From Cyanobium sp. ATX 6A2 (GTDB lineage Bacteria; Cyanobacteriota; Cyanobacteriia; PCC-6307; Cyanobiaceae): a stretch of 64,000 bases of DNA. Below, piece after piece: positions 18,726 to 28,186 of the stretch (positions are counted from its first letter, which is position 1; each line of letters starts with the position of its first letter). The DNA lies in assembly GCF_024346355.1 (NCBI RefSeq), contig NZ_JAGQCU010000001.1, positions 186,001 through 250,000 of the forward strand, given 5' to 3'. Made by a program: the position numbers and the translations under genes. The notes beneath the pieces were generated by a model. That model was not told where the DNA came from. It did not search any database and saw only the letters and a program-made list of their open reading frames with translations.

Positions 18726-19607
18726 TCACACCACCAGATCGTCGAGGCCGTGCTCGAGGCCGTGGCGACGGCACCAGGCCAGCACCGTGTTCACCAGCAG
18801 CATGGTCACGGTCATCGGCCCCACGCCCCCCGGCACCGGCGTGAGCGCGGCGGCGATCGGCGCCACCTCGGCGGCGCGCACATCACCGCAGAGGCCGCCC
18901 TCGGGCCGCCGGTGGATGCCCACATCCACCACCACCGCGCCAGGCCACACGTGCTCGGCGCCCACGATCCCGGGGCGGCCAGCGGCCACCACCAACACCT
19001 CGGCCTGGCGGCAGAGCCCGGCCAGATCGGCGCTGCGGGAGTGGGCCACGGTCACGGTGGCGTCAGCGGCCTGGAGCATCAGCGCCATCGGCTTGCCCAC
19101 CAGGATGCTGCGCCCCACCACCACCGCACGACGGCCCGCCAGCGGCAGCCGGTGGCGGGCCAGCAGCGCCATCACCCCCGCCGGCGTGCAGCTGCGCGGA
19201 CCGGGTTCGCCCTTCAGCAGCCGGCCGAGGTTGAGGGTGTGCAGGCCATCGGCATCCTTCTCCGGATCGATCGCCGCCAGCAGCGGCCCTTCCTCCAGGC
19301 CGGCGGGCAGGGGCAGCTGCAGCAGAATGCCGTCGCAGGCAGGATCGGCGTTGAGGCACTGCACGGCTGCCAGCACAGCCGCGGCACCGGCATCAGCCGG
19401 CAGGTGCTCGCCCAGGCTGGTGATGCCCACCCGGCCGCAGGCCTTCTCCTTGTTGGCCACATACACGCCGCTGGCGGGATCGTCGCCCACCCGCAGCACG
19501 GCCAGCCCCGGCGGCCGGCCGATGGCCCCCTGGCGCTCGGCGATGGTGGCCCGCAGCCGGGCTTCGAGTTCGGCGGCGAGCTGGCGGCCGTCGAGGGTGA
19601 GGGCCAT
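18726..19607 (-). CDS. folD: Bifunctional methylene-THF dehydrogenase / methenyl-THF cyclohydrolase
   Basis: Interconverts 5,10-methylene- and 10-formyl-tetrahydrofolate with NADP+, for purine and formyl-methionine synthesis. The 293-residue protein shows the substrate-site motif [14 protein letters not shown] (49-62), catalytic Lys in that segment, GILLQLPLP (94-102), the NADP-binding [14 protein letters not shown] and the C-terminal PGGVGPMT signature. The ATG at 19607 was chosen. The same frame stays open about 930 bases further upstream, opposite the next gene, but that is a by-product of GC-rich antisense sequence. It is tail-to-tail with the ParB-fold gene. Confidence 0.96.
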   Translation of the reverse strand: MALTLDGRQLAAELEARLRATIAERQGAIGRPPGLAVLRVGDDPASGVYVANKEKACGRVGITSLGEHLPADAGAAAVLAAVQCLNADPACDGILLQLPLPAGLEEGPLLAAIDPEKDADGLHTLNLGRLLKGEPGPRSCTPAGVMALLARHRLPLAGRRAVVVGRSILVGKPMALMLQAADATVTVAHSRSADLAGLCRQAEVLVVAAGRPGIVGAEHVWPGAVVVDVGIHRRPEGGLCGDVRAAEVAPIAAALTPVPGGVGPMTVTMLLVNTVLAWCRRHGLEHGLDDLVV

Positions 19608-19682
19608 GGCGTGCGGGCAGCTGGCCCCAGCTTGCCCCGGCCCGGCGGCGTCCCGCAGTGTCGCCGGGGCTAGTTTTGAACC

Positions 19683-21740
19683 ATGGGATGGCCGCGGCTG
19701 CGAACCCTCTGGCGGCGACTGCTGCGGGCTGAACGCCCCGTGCAGAGTCCGCCCTGGTGGCGCGGCCAGGATGCGGCCGCGGTACTGCTGGTGTGCCTGC
19801 TGGTGGCCCTGGTGTCCAGCTGGCCCTGGCTGGTGGAACCCAACCTGCGGGCCGGCATGATGGCCCCGTTCACGGTGCGGGCTCCCCAGGAGGCCCGGGT
19901 GGTGGACAGCACGGCCCTGGAGCAGCGCCGCGAGCAGATGCTGCCCCGCACCACGGTGCAGGTGGTGGATGAAACGGCCAGCACGCTGCTGCAGGAGCGG
20001 CTCGATGAGAGCCTGCAGGCGATCGAGGCCCAGGCCGGCAGCGCCGAGACCCTGGTCAAACCGGTGTCGCTCACCACGGTCGAACGCCTGTGGCTGCAGG
20101 GATTGAACAGCGTGGAGCGCACCGCCTGGGAGCGGGAGCTGCGCCAGGCCCAGCTGCGCATGCTCAGCCAGGGCCTGGCGGCCGGTCTGGCGGAGGGGCA
20201 GCTGCTGCAGGCGGCCAGCCTGCAGCTCGACGGTCTGCCCAGGGAGGGCCGGGAGGTGGGGGCCCGGCTGCTGGTGCACGTGCTCCAGGGCCAGTCGAAC
20301 CTGCGCAGCGATCCGGCCCTCAGTCAGCGGCGCATCGAGGCGCTGATCAACCAGGAGGGCATTCCCACGATCAACGTGAAGTCGGGCGATCTGGTGGTAC
20401 GGCAGGGCGAGCGCATCAGCGCCCAGGCCTTCGATGTGCTCGATTACTTCGGCCTGGTGAACCGGCGGCCGCGGCCGCTCACCTGGCTGGCTCACTTCGT
20501 GGAGGCGCTGGCGGCCTGCGGCCTGCTGGTGTTGCTGCAACGGCGCTGGCGGCCGAGCCTGGAGCCCCGCCAGGCGATGCTGTCACTGTCCACCCTGCTG
20601 GCGGTGCAGGGGGTGAACCTGTGGCTGGGCCCCCTGGCCAGCCCGATGCTGCTGTTGGTGCCGCCCACCCTGCTGCTGGCCCAGGGGCTGGGCAGCGGCT
20701 GCGGCCTGGCCTGGCTGGCGGCGGCCACCCTGCTCTGGCCCCTTCCGCTCAGTGGTGTGCTGGGGGTGCGGCTGCTGGTGGCGGCGGCCACCGGGGCCGC
20801 CGCGGCGATGGCCGCCGATCGCCAGCGCAGCCGGGCCGGACTGCTGCAACTGGCGGCGGTGCTGCCGGCGGCGGCGGTGCTGCTGCAGTGGCTGCTGCTG
20901 CAGGGCCGCGGCCAGCCGGGCCAGATCGACCTGGTGGGCGAGGGGCTGATGCTGGCGGGCCTGTTGATGCTGGGCCTGCTGCTGGCGCCGCTGGTGGAAA
21001 CCTTCTTCGGGCTGCTCACCCGCGCCCGCCTGCTGGAGCTGGCCGACCTGGAGCGGCCGTTGCTGCGCAAGCTCTCCTGCGAGGCACCGGGAACCTTCGA
21101 GCACACCCTGATGATCGCCGGCCTGGCGGAAGAGGGGGCCCGCAGCATCGGCGCCGACGTGGACCTGGTGCGCACCGGTGCCTTGTATCACGACGTGGGC
21201 AAACTGCACGCCCCGCAGTGGTTCATCGAGAATCAGGAGAGCGGCCGCAACCCCCACGACCAGCTCGATGACCCCTATGCCAGCGCCGCCATCCTCCAGG
21301 CCCACGTGGATGAGGGCCTGCGGCTGGCGCGCCGCTACCGCCTGCCCAGGCCCCTGGCCGACTTCATCCCCGAACATCAGGGCACCCTCAAGATGGGCTA
21401 CTTCCTGCACCAGGCCCGGGAGCGCAATCCAGCGGTCTCGGAGGAACGCTTCCGCTACCGCGGGCCTGCCCCCCGCAGTCGCGAAACGGGGATCCTGATG
21501 CTGGCCGATGGCTGTGAGGCGGCCCTGCGCTCGCTGCCGCCCACCACCACCGAAACCGAAGCCAGAGAGATGGTGGGGCGCATCCTCGGAGCCCGCCAGC
21601 GCGACGGCCAGCTGGCCGGCAGTGGCATCAGCCGAGCCGAACTGGAGTTGCTGATCCGCGCCTTCGTGCGGGTGTGGAAACGCATGCGCCACCGGCGCAT
21701 CCCCTATCCGATTCCGGCCCGCAAGGCCTTCAGCGCCTGA
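19683..21740 (+). CDS. 7TM-HD metal-dependent phosphohydrolase (PgpH-like)
   Basis: A 685-residue membrane protein of the 7TMR-HD family. It has one N-terminal transmembrane helix (about 33-51, [18 protein letters not shown]), then an extracytoplasmic 7TMR-HDED-like domain (about 55-265), a bundle of about seven helices (270-440), and a cytoplasmic HD domain. HD residues visible are His474 (EHTLMIAG) and His503-Asp504 (YHDVGK), with further HEG-like elements in FIPEHQGTL. Listeria PgpH of this family hydrolyses cyclic di-AMP; that substrate here is inference. The stop TGA at 21738 overlaps the ATG of the ATP-grasp gene by one base, so both are probably made together. Confidence 0.9.
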   Translation: MGWPRLRTLWRRLLRAERPVQSPPWWRGQDAAAVLLVCLLVALVSSWPWLVEPNLRAGMMAPFTVRAPQEARVVDSTALEQRREQMLPRTTVQVVDETASTLLQERLDESLQAIEAQAGSAETLVKPVSLTTVERLWLQGLNSVERTAWERELRQAQLRMLSQGLAAGLAEGQLLQAASLQLDGLPREGREVGARLLVHVLQGQSNLRSDPALSQRRIEALINQEGIPTINVKSGDLVVRQGERISAQAFDVLDYFGLVNRRPRPLTWLAHFVEALAACGLLVLLQRRWRPSLEPRQAMLSLSTLLAVQGVNLWLGPLASPMLLLVPPTLLLAQGLGSGCGLAWLAAATLLWPLPLSGVLGVRLLVAAATGAAAAMAADRQRSRAGLLQLAAVLPAAAVLLQWLLLQGRGQPGQIDLVGEGLMLAGLLMLGLLLAPLVETFFGLLTRARLLELADLERPLLRKLSCEAPGTFEHTLMIAGLAEEGARSIGADVDLVRTGALYHDVGKLHAPQWFIENQESGRNPHDQLDDPYASAAILQAHVDEGLRLARRYRLPRPLADFIPEHQGTLKMGYFLHQARERNPAVSEERFRYRGPAPRSRETGILMLADGCEAALRSLPPTTTETEAREMVGRILGARQRDGQLAGSGISRAELELLIRAFVRVWKRMRHRRIPYPIPARKAFSA

Positions 21741-23311
21741 TGCCCCTGAGCTTCCGGCAGCTCCAGGCCCAGCTGCAGCCCTCCTGGGGCCGGGTGAGCG
21801 GCGGCCACGGCCCCGATGTGGATGTGCTGATGGTGCCCTCGCTGTCGCTGGAACAGCAGCAGATGGGCCTGGTGATGGGGGCCCATCACTACGAGGAGCG
21901 CCAGCTGTTCGCCCTCATCGGCCTGCGCCATCCAGGGGTGCGGATGGTGTACGCCAGCAGCAAACCCCTGGCCGACCTGGTGGTGGACGCGGTGCTGGAG
22001 CTGCTGCCGGGGGTGCCCGCCGCCCACGCCCGGCGGCGGCTGCACCTGGTGGACACCGATGACGCCTCCAGCCGGCCGCTGACGGCCAAGCTGCTGGAGC
22101 GCCCGGCCCTGCTGCAGCGCATCGCCGAGCTGCTGCGCCCCGGCCGCAGCTTCATCAGCTGCTTCGTGGTGAGCGATCTGGAGCGGCAGCTCTCAGAGCG
22201 CCTGCAGGTCCCCCTGCTGGGCACCGATCCGGCACTGGCCCACTGGGGCAGCAAGGCCGGCAGCCGCGCCCTGTTTGCCCGCCAGGGGGTACCCCATCCC
22301 CCCGGCAGCGCCCTGGTGCACACCCTCTCCGACCTGGCGGAGGTGACCGCCGAGCTGTGGGAAGGCCATCCCGAGCTGCGCCGCTGCGTGGTGAAGCTCA
22401 ACCAGGGCTTCAGCGGCGAAGGCAACGCCTGCCTGGAGCTGGAGCCCCTGGAGCTGGCCGAACGGCCGGCACGCGGGCGCCGGCAGCAGCTGCTGGGGGC
22501 CCTGGAGCAGCTGCCGATGCCGGCCGGCAACTGGCTGAAGCTGATGGCCGAGCAGGGGGCCCTGGTGGAGGCCTGGCTGGAGCCCTGGCAGGAAGGCGCA
22601 GAGGCGATCCACTCCCCCAGCGTGCAGGGCATGATCCACCCCGGCGGCAATGGCCGGCCCGGGGAGGTGGAGGTGCTCTCCAGCCACGAGCAGGTGCTCG
22701 GCGGCGCGAATGGGCAGACCTACCTGGGTTGCCTGTTTCCGGCGTCCGAGGCCTACCGGGCGGAGCTGATGGGCTACGGGCAGGCGGTGGGGGAGGCGCT
22801 GGCGGCCGTAGGGGCCCTGGAGCGCTACGCGGTGGATTTCATCGCCCGGCGCCGCGGCCGGCACTGGGACCTGCAGGCCATTGAGGTGAACCTGCGCCAG
22901 GGGGGCACGACCCACACGTTCATGACCCTGAACGCCATCACCAGCGGCCGCATGGATCCGGCCAGCGGCCTGTTCCGCTCTCCCACAGGCTCGCCGCTCT
23001 TCTACCGGGCCACCGACAACCTCTGCGACCCGCGCCTGCGCGGGCTGCTGCCGATCGACCTGATCGACATCGTGGCCGAGGCGGGACTGCACTACGACCC
23101 TGCCCAGCTGCGCGGCAGCGTCTTTCACCTGCTGGGCTGCCTCTCGGAGTTCGGCAAGCTGGGCATGACCTGCATCGGCCGCAGCGCGGCGGAGGCGGAT
23201 GCGGTGTATGCGGCCACGGCCGCCCAGCTGCTGCAGGCCGCCGCCAGCCTGGGGGCCGGAGATCCGGGATCGCCCGATCAGCAGCCCTCAGATTGCGCCC
23301 AGCGGCCCTGA
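21740..23311 (+). CDS. ATP-grasp protein, PGM1-like peptide ligase family
   Basis: A 523-residue protein. The middle part resembles ATP-grasp ligases: VPLLGTDPALAHWGSKAG (about 162-179), the segment RCVVKLNQGFSGEGNAC (about 215-231) as glycine-rich nucleotide-binding strand, and VNLRQGGTTHTFM (about 384-396) as the metal-binding end. The overall pattern resembles the C-terminal region of the peptide ligase PGM1 from pheganomycin synthesis, a family that many cyanobacteria carry with unknown substrates. It starts at ATG 21740, overlapping the upstream stop, and overlaps galE at the 3' end by 34 bases. Nothing typical of a peptide natural-product cluster is beside it, so a housekeeping ligase is likely. 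Confidence 0.82.
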   Translation: MPLSFRQLQAQLQPSWGRVSGGHGPDVDVLMVPSLSLEQQQMGLVMGAHHYEERQLFALIGLRHPGVRMVYASSKPLADLVVDAVLELLPGVPAAHARRRLHLVDTDDASSRPLTAKLLERPALLQRIAELLRPGRSFISCFVVSDLERQLSERLQVPLLGTDPALAHWGSKAGSRALFARQGVPHPPGSALVHTLSDLAEVTAELWEGHPELRRCVVKLNQGFSGEGNACLELEPLELAERPARGRRQQLLGALEQLPMPAGNWLKLMAEQGALVEAWLEPWQEGAEAIHSPSVQGMIHPGGNGRPGEVEVLSSHEQVLGGANGQTYLGCLFPASEAYRAELMGYGQAVGEALAAVGALERYAVDFIARRRGRHWDLQAIEVNLRQGGTTHTFMTLNAITSGRMDPASGLFRSPTGSPLFYRATDNLCDPRLRGLLPIDLIDIVAEAGLHYDPAQLRGSVFHLLGCLSEFGKLGMTCIGRSAAEADAVYAATAAQLLQAAASLGAGDPGSPDQQPSDCAQRP

Positions 23312-24381
23312 TGCCAGGCCCAGGCGTCGGCCAGAATCGTGTCCAGGTCTGAGCGCCGGGGCTGCCAGCCGAGTTCGGTGCGGGCCCGGGCGGCATCGGC
23401 CACCAGCGCGGCTGGATCCCCCGGCCGCCGGGGGGCGTCGTGGACGCTGAGCGACCCACCGGTGACCCGGCGGGCGCTGTCGATCACCTCCTGCACCGAA
23501 TAGCCGCGGCCGGTGCCGAGGTTGTACACCAACGGTGCCTCAGCTGCATCGGCGGCGGAATCCGATGCCCACGGGCTCTGCAGCAACCGCTCCAGCCCGA
23601 GCACGTGGGCGGCGGCCAGATCACTCACATGGATGTAGTCGCGGATGCAGGTGCCATCGGGCGTGGGGTAGTCGCGGCCGTATACCTGGATCGCCTCGCG
23701 GCGGCCGGCCAGGGCCTCGAGCACCAGGGGAATCAGATGGGTTTCGGGGTTGTGGTCTTCCCCCAGATCGCCGGCGGGATCGGCACCGGCGGCGTTGAAG
23801 TAGCGGAAGATCACGCTGGGCTGGCCGTAGGCGGCGGCGAAGTCGGCCAGCAGCTGCTCCACCATCCACTTGCTGCGGCCATAGGGGTTGATCGGCTGCT
23901 GGGGGGTGGACTCGCGGATCGGGATCTGGTCCGGCTCGGGGATTCCGTAGGTGGCGCAGGTGGAGCTGAACACCAGGGGGATCTGGGCACTGCTCTGGGC
24001 GCTGCCGGAGGCCTGGCCAGCGCGCCGCTCGCTCTCGGCCCGCAGCGCCTCCAGCAGCACCAGGGTGTCGCCGAGGTTGTTGCGGTAGTAGCGAGCCGGA
24101 TCGACCACGCTCTCGCCCACGTAGGCGTAGGCGGCGAAGTGCAGCACCGCCCGCACCGGGCCTGCCGGCAGCAGCGGATGGCTGCCCTGGAGCAGCTGAT
24201 CGAGCAGCGGCCGATCCCCCAGCTGACCCTCCACCAGCGGCACCTGGAGCACCGCCTGGGCGATGTCGCGGTGGCCGTACACCAGGTTGTCGAGCACCAG
24301 CACGGGCTGGCCGGCGCGCTGCAGGGCCCGCACCGTGTGGCTGCCGATATAGCCGGCGCCCCCGGTTACCAGAATCGTCAT
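23278..24381 (-). CDS. galE: UDP-glucose 4-epimerase
   Basis: Interconverts UDP-glucose and UDP-galactose for lipopolysaccharide and exopolysaccharide synthesis. The 367-residue short-chain dehydrogenase-type protein has the NAD-binding GGAGYIGS at 7-14, catalytic Ser/Thr in FSSTCATYG (138-146), and catalytic Tyr167 and Lys171 in NPYGRSK. GRDYPTPDGTCIRDYIHV is the usual GalE segment. An insertion RAESERRAGQASGSAQSSAQ (114-133) is longer than in standard GalE (about 338 residues) and is low-complexity. The ATG at 24381 (MTILVTGG) was chosen against a long non-conserved extension. Confidence 0.94.
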   Translation of the reverse strand: MTILVTGGAGYIGSHTVRALQRAGQPVLVLDNLVYGHRDIAQAVLQVPLVEGQLGDRPLLDQLLQGSHPLLPAGPVRAVLHFAAYAYVGESVVDPARYYRNNLGDTLVLLEALRAESERRAGQASGSAQSSAQIPLVFSSTCATYGIPEPDQIPIRESTPQQPINPYGRSKWMVEQLLADFAAAYGQPSVIFRYFNAAGADPAGDLGEDHNPETHLIPLVLEALAGRREAIQVYGRDYPTPDGTCIRDYIHVSDLAAAHVLGLERLLQSPWASDSAADAAEAPLVYNLGTGRGYSVQEVIDSARRVTGGSLSVHDAPRRPGDPAALVADAARARTELGWQPRRSDLDTILADAWAWHQGRWAQSEGC

Positions 24382-24472
24382 CACGACTGGACGGCTGCCG
24401 ACCACTGTGCCGCAGGGTGCCGACCGGGCATCAGCAGCGATCGGGCAGGATTGGGCCAGGCGAGCCGAACCG

Positions 24473-24964
24473 ATGGACCCCAGCCCCCTGGCCCCAGGCT
24501 CCACCGGCAGCGCTTCCAGCGCCGGTCCCCTGCCGCCGCTGCCCGACTGGGTGTTGTGGCTGCAGGCCGGGTTCACCGCCCTGGTGGCCGTGCTGTTCGT
24601 GGCCCTGCTGCTGCAGACACGCCAGCAGGGCAGCAAAATCCAGGAACTCCAGCAGCGTCTCCAGGGCCTGGAGAACAGCCGCGCCCTGGAGCGCACCACC
24701 GGCCTGGAGGATCAACTGCGCAATGCCGTGGAGCGGCTGCAGGCCCTAGAGCGCGACAGCAGCCGCCTCGATGTGCTGCAGGCCGAAACCGACGCCCTCA
24801 GCGCCCAGCTGCGTCAGCTGGGCCGCGCCCCCGCCGCAGCGGGCACCCCCTCCGCCGCTCCCGTGCCTGAACGTGGAGGCTCTGAAGCGGGCTTGCCGGG
24901 TTCATCCATCGCCCCCGCTGAGCCAGCCGGTCCGACGCCGCAGGGCGGCCCCGCCCAGCCCTGA
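24473..24964 (+). CDS. Hypothetical single-pass membrane protein with coiled coil
   Basis: A 163-residue protein of no recognised family. A Pro/Ser-rich N-terminus precedes one transmembrane helix (about 26-48, WVLWLQAGFTALVAVLFVAL). A strong coiled coil follows from about 52 to 117, with Leu/Gln/Glu heptads such as IQELQQRLQGLEN. The last 45 residues are a Pro/Ala/Gly-rich flexible tail. The ATG at 24473 was chosen; an in-frame start at 24407 would add 22 residues. Single-pass plus coiled coil would suit a division, envelope or scaffold protein, but nothing specific supports this. It is divergent from galE and convergent with the ABC permease, whose stop is 5 bases away. Confidence 0.7.
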   Translation: MDPSPLAPGSTGSASSAGPLPPLPDWVLWLQAGFTALVAVLFVALLLQTRQQGSKIQELQQRLQGLENSRALERTTGLEDQLRNAVERLQALERDSSRLDVLQAETDALSAQLRQLGRAPAAAGTPSAAPVPERGGSEAGLPGSSIAPAEPAGPTPQGGPAQP

Positions 24965-24969
24965 ACGAC

Positions 24970-25821
24970 TCAGCCCTTCACCGCGTCGCCACTGGCGCTG
25001 GGGAGGATGTAGCGCTGCAGGCCGATGAACAGCAGCAGCACCGGCAGGATCGAGATCACCGAGCCGGCCGCCACCAGGCGCCAGTCGAGGGAGAAGCTGC
25101 TGGCCAGCTGCTGCAGGCCCAGGGGCAGGGTGTAGAGCTCGGGTTCATCGAGGATCACCAGCGGCCAGAGGAAGTCGCTCCAGGTGCCAATGAACACGAA
25201 CATCGCCAGGGTGATCAGATCGGCCCGGGCAGCGGGGATCATCACGTTCCACCACTCGCCAACCGGCGTGCAGCCATCGCTGCGGGCCGCCTCCTCCAGC
25301 TCCACCGGCACCCCCAGAAAGCTCTGGCGCAGCAGGAAGATGCCGAAGGCCGTGGCGGCCTGGGGAATGATCAGCGCCCAGAGGGTGTTGCGCAGGCCGA
25401 TCTGCACCATCAGCAGATAGAGCGGAATCATCACCACCTGGAAGGGGATCAGGATCGTGGCCACCACCAGGGCCAGCACCAGCCCCCGCCCCGCAAAGCG
25501 CATGCGCGCCAGCGGGTAGGCCGCCAGGGAGCAGAAGGTGAGGTTGGCGAGCACCGCCAGGACGCTCACGATCGCGCTGTTGCGCAGGTAGGTGGCCATC
25601 GGGCTGTCGGCGAACAGGCGCTGGTAAGCCTCGAGGCTGGGCTCGGCCGGCAGCAGCGCCGGCGGGGTGGTGAAGATGTTCTCGGCCGGCCCCTTCAACG
25701 AGGTGCTCACCAGCCACAGCAGCGGCACCAGCATGGCCAGGGCCACCAGCAGCAGCAGCACCAGCTGCAGCGCCGCTGGCAGTGCGGAGCGGCGTGACGC
25801 GGCAGGGGGTTGGTGTGCCAT
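24970..25821 (-). CDS. Carbohydrate ABC transporter permease (MalG/UgpE type)
   Basis: A 283-residue inner-membrane protein with about six transmembrane helices: one near 20-42, then 77-98, 108-130, 141-163, 185-210 and 250-272. The binding-protein-dependent permease EAA motif, LEEAARSDGCTPVGEWW, lies about 175-191 and docks on the ATPase. MalG-type permeases work with a MalF-type partner, a solute-binding protein and an ATPase; none of these is in the window. It may start at ATG 25821 (one-base overlap with the leuA TGA) or at GTG 25824. Its close coupling to leuA is unusual for a sugar transporter. The substrate may be sucrose, glucosylglycerol or trehalose, by analogy only. Confidence 0.87.
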   Translation of the reverse strand: MAHQPPAASRRSALPAALQLVLLLLVALAMLVPLLWLVSTSLKGPAENIFTTPPALLPAEPSLEAYQRLFADSPMATYLRNSAIVSVLAVLANLTFCSLAAYPLARMRFAGRGLVLALVVATILIPFQVVMIPLYLLMVQIGLRNTLWALIIPQAATAFGIFLLRQSFLGVPVELEEAARSDGCTPVGEWWNVMIPAARADLITLAMFVFIGTWSDFLWPLVILDEPELYTLPLGLQQLASSFSLDWRLVAAGSVISILPVLLLFIGLQRYILPSASGDAVKG

Positions 25822-27464
25822 CACACCCGCGGCCGCTCAGCCAGGGGCAGATCCCCCAGCACCGGCAGGGGGGCCCGCTGGGGGTGCAGGGCCAGGGTCT
25901 GGCTGCCGGCCAGCAGGCGGTTGAGGGCATTCACGAACGCCTGGGCCGCGGCCACCACCACATCGGTGTCAGCGGCGTGGCCGGAATAGAGCGCCCCCTG
26001 GTGGCGCAGGCGGATGGTCACCTCGCCCATGGCGTCGATGCCCTCGGTCACGCTCTTCACCGAGAACTCCACCAGCTCGTTGGGCACCTGGGCCAGGCGG
26101 TTGAGGGCCTGGCACACCGCATCCACCGGACCGGTGCCGATCGCCGCCTCGGTGAGCTCGGCCCCGTCGGCGTTGATCAGGGTCACCGTGGCGGTGGGCT
26201 GCACGCCGGTGCCGCAGCTCACCTGCACGCTGCGCAGGGTGTATTGCACCTGGTCGTTCTGCTGCACCTGCTCGCTCACGATCGCCTCGAGATCGCGGTC
26301 GGTGATCTCGCGCTTGCGGTCGGCCAGCTCCTTGAAGCGGGTGAAGGCGTCGTCGAGGTCGTCGCGGCTGAGCTCGTAGCCGAGCTCCTCCAGCCGGGCC
26401 CGGAAGGCGCTGCGGCCCGAGAGTTTGCCCAGGGAGATGCGGTTGTCGGTGAGGCCCACGGTGCGGGCGTCGATGATCTCGTAGGTGAGGCGGTGCTTGA
26501 GCACGCCATCCTGGTGGATGCCGGATTCGTGGGCGAAGGCGTTGGCACCCACGATCGCCTTGTTGGGCTGTACCGCCATGCCGGTGAGGTTGCTCACCAG
26601 CCGCGAGGTCTTGGTGATCTCCTCGGTGCGCACACCGGTGAGCGGCTCGCTGGAATCGGCCGGCCGGCCCAGGAAGGGGTTGAAATAGCGGCGGCGCACA
26701 TGCAGCGCCATCACCAGTTCCTCCAGGGAGGCGTTGCCGGCCCGTTCGCCGATGCCGTTGATCGTGCACTCCAGCTGGCGGGCACCGTGCTTCACCGCTT
26801 CCAGAAAGTTGGCCACCGCCAGGCCCAGATCGTTGTGGCCATGCACGGAGATCACCGCCTGCTCGATGCTCGGCACCTGGGCGTTGATGCCGGCGATCAG
26901 GGCGCCGAATTCCGCCGGGGTGGCGTAGCCCACCGTGTCGGGGATATTGATCGTGGTGGCGCCAGCACGGATCGCCGCCTCGATCACCTCATAGAGAAAC
27001 TCGGGATCGGAACGGCCGGCGTCCTCGCAGGAAAACTCCACGTCGTCCACCAGGGAGCGGGCGTAGTCGACCATCTCGGCGGTGATCGCCAGCACCTCGG
27101 CGCGGCTCTTGCGCAGCTTGTGCTCCAGGTGGATGTCGCTGGTGGCGATGAAGGTGTGGATGCGACGGCGGGCAGCGGGGGCCACGGCATCGGCGCAGGC
27201 CTTGATGTCACCGGCGGCTGCACGGGCCAGGCCGCAGATGATCGGCCCCTCGGCGCTGCCCACGCTCTCGGCGATGCGCTGCACGGCGTTGAAGTCGCCC
27301 GGGCTGGCGAAGGGGAAGCCGGCCTCGATGATGTCCACCCCCAGCCGGGAGAGCTGCTGGGCGATGGCGAGCTTCTCCTCCAGGTTGAGGCTGGCGCCAG
27401 GCGATTGCTCGCCATCGCGCAGGGTGGTGTCGAAGATCAGCACCCGACCGGGGTCGCGGGCCAT
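25821..27464 (-). CDS. leuA: 2-Isopropylmalate synthase
   Basis: Condenses acetyl-CoA with 2-oxoisovalerate, the first committed step of leucine synthesis. The 547-residue protein has the catalytic [15 protein letters not shown] (11-25), the metal-binding [13 protein letters not shown] (about 214-226), and a C-terminal regulatory LeuA dimer domain (about 400-520) that gives leucine feedback inhibition in the family. It starts at ATG 27464. Upstream bases 27470-27510 are clearly less GC-rich (TATAGG and TAGCTAT elements on the coding strand) and probably hold the promoter. The stop overlaps the start of the sugar-permease gene. Confidence 0.96.
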   Translation of the reverse strand: MARDPGRVLIFDTTLRDGEQSPGASLNLEEKLAIAQQLSRLGVDIIEAGFPFASPGDFNAVQRIAESVGSAEGPIICGLARAAAGDIKACADAVAPAARRRIHTFIATSDIHLEHKLRKSRAEVLAITAEMVDYARSLVDDVEFSCEDAGRSDPEFLYEVIEAAIRAGATTINIPDTVGYATPAEFGALIAGINAQVPSIEQAVISVHGHNDLGLAVANFLEAVKHGARQLECTINGIGERAGNASLEELVMALHVRRRYFNPFLGRPADSSEPLTGVRTEEITKTSRLVSNLTGMAVQPNKAIVGANAFAHESGIHQDGVLKHRLTYEIIDARTVGLTDNRISLGKLSGRSAFRARLEELGYELSRDDLDDAFTRFKELADRKREITDRDLEAIVSEQVQQNDQVQYTLRSVQVSCGTGVQPTATVTLINADGAELTEAAIGTGPVDAVCQALNRLAQVPNELVEFSVKSVTEGIDAMGEVTIRLRHQGALYSGHAADTDVVVAAAQAFVNALNRLLAGSQTLALHPQRAPLPVLGDLPLAERPRV

Positions 27465-27529
27465 CGCAGGGCTCCCTATACGGAATAGCTATGAGTTAGC
27501 CCCATCCTAGAGGCTCGCCCGGGCCGCCC

Positions 27530-28111
27530 TCAGCGGGAGAAGACAGGAGCCTGCAGGGCCTCGGCCTTCTCCAGCTGCTCACGCAGGTCGGCCAGGTCGA
27601 CGAAGCAATCGGCGGCGTTGCGCAGCTCCCGGGCCACCATCCCCTCGGTGCTCATCAGCACGATCTGCAGCCCCCGGGCCCGCAGCACCTCCACCAGGCG
27701 ATCGAGGTCTCGGCTGCCGCTGAGCAACCACACCACCTCAGTGCGTGCGGCCACCGCCATCAGGTCAACGGCGATCTCCACATCGAGATTGGCGCGCACG
27801 AACTGAGGACGCGATTCACCATCACCGGCAGCGCCCCCCGGGCCGCCAGCGCCCGCCAGTTCCCGCAGCGGACGGGTGCGCACCGTGAAACCGAGGCTGG
27901 TGAGAGCATCGCGAAAGGGGCGCTGATCGCCGGGATCGCGCAGGCCGGCGTACCAGAAGGCACTGCTGAGTTCCAGCTCCGGCTGGCAACGGGCATGGGC
28001 CAGCAGGCGGCGGGGATCGAAGAACCAGCCGAGCTTCTGCTGGGCGTAGAACATGCTGTGGCCGTCCACCGCCAGCACCAGCCGCCGGCGCGGACTAGAA
28101 GAAGAGGTCAC
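27530..28111 (-). CDS. NYN-domain (LabA/DUF88-like) protein
   Basis: A 193-residue protein with a PIN-like NYN domain. Acidic positions visible are Asp16 (LVLAVDGHSMFY), Asp110 and Asp116 (ANLDVEIAVDLM), and Asp135 (LLSGSRDLDRL). The usual LabA motif SGDGDF reads SGSRDL here, so one expected acidic residue is a serine. TEGMVARELRNAADCFVDL (about 155-173) is the conserved C-terminal part. LabA in Synechococcus elongatus takes part in clock output; NYN proteins in general are RNA-processing candidates. The GTG at 28111 was chosen; an in-frame extension upstream runs opposite the GH57 gene and was rejected. Function in this organism is unknown. Confidence 0.82.
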   Translation of the reverse strand: MTSSSSPRRRLVLAVDGHSMFYAQQKLGWFFDPRRLLAHARCQPELELSSAFWYAGLRDPGDQRPFRDALTSLGFTVRTRPLRELAGAGGPGGAAGDGESRPQFVRANLDVEIAVDLMAVAARTEVVWLLSGSRDLDRLVEVLRARGLQIVLMSTEGMVARELRNAADCFVDLADLREQLEKAEALQAPVFSR

Positions 28112-28137
28112 GCCGAAGGGGGCACACCGGGGAGATC

Positions 28138-28166
28138 TGAACTCGACCGTACCGCGCCCGTACAGT
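28138..28166 (+). promoter_or_regulatory. Candidate promoter of the GH57 gene
   Basis: TACAGT (28161-28166) as -10 and TGAACT (28138-28143) as a weak -35, with a 17-base spacer, would place the transcription start about 15 bases before the ATG at 28187. An interrupted palindrome GTAC-N7-GTAC overlaps the spacer (28149-28163). Confidence 0.35.
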
Positions 28167-28186
28167 GGATCCAGTGTGGTGGTGCC

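Noticed and set aside
19608-20540. A long N-terminal extension of folD opposite the 7TM-HD gene.
   Set aside because: FolD starts normally at MALTLDG; the extension is antisense of a confirmed membrane protein.
24407-24964. A longer version of the coiled-coil protein starting at 24407.
   Set aside because: The added 22 residues look random and overlap the probable galE promoter region; ATG 24473 gives a cleaner N-terminus.
28149-28163. GTA-N9-TAC, which looks like an NtcA binding site upstream of the GH57 gene.
   Set aside because: NtcA sites are GTA-N8-TAC. The spacing is off by one and no -10 sits at the expected distance of about 22 bases.
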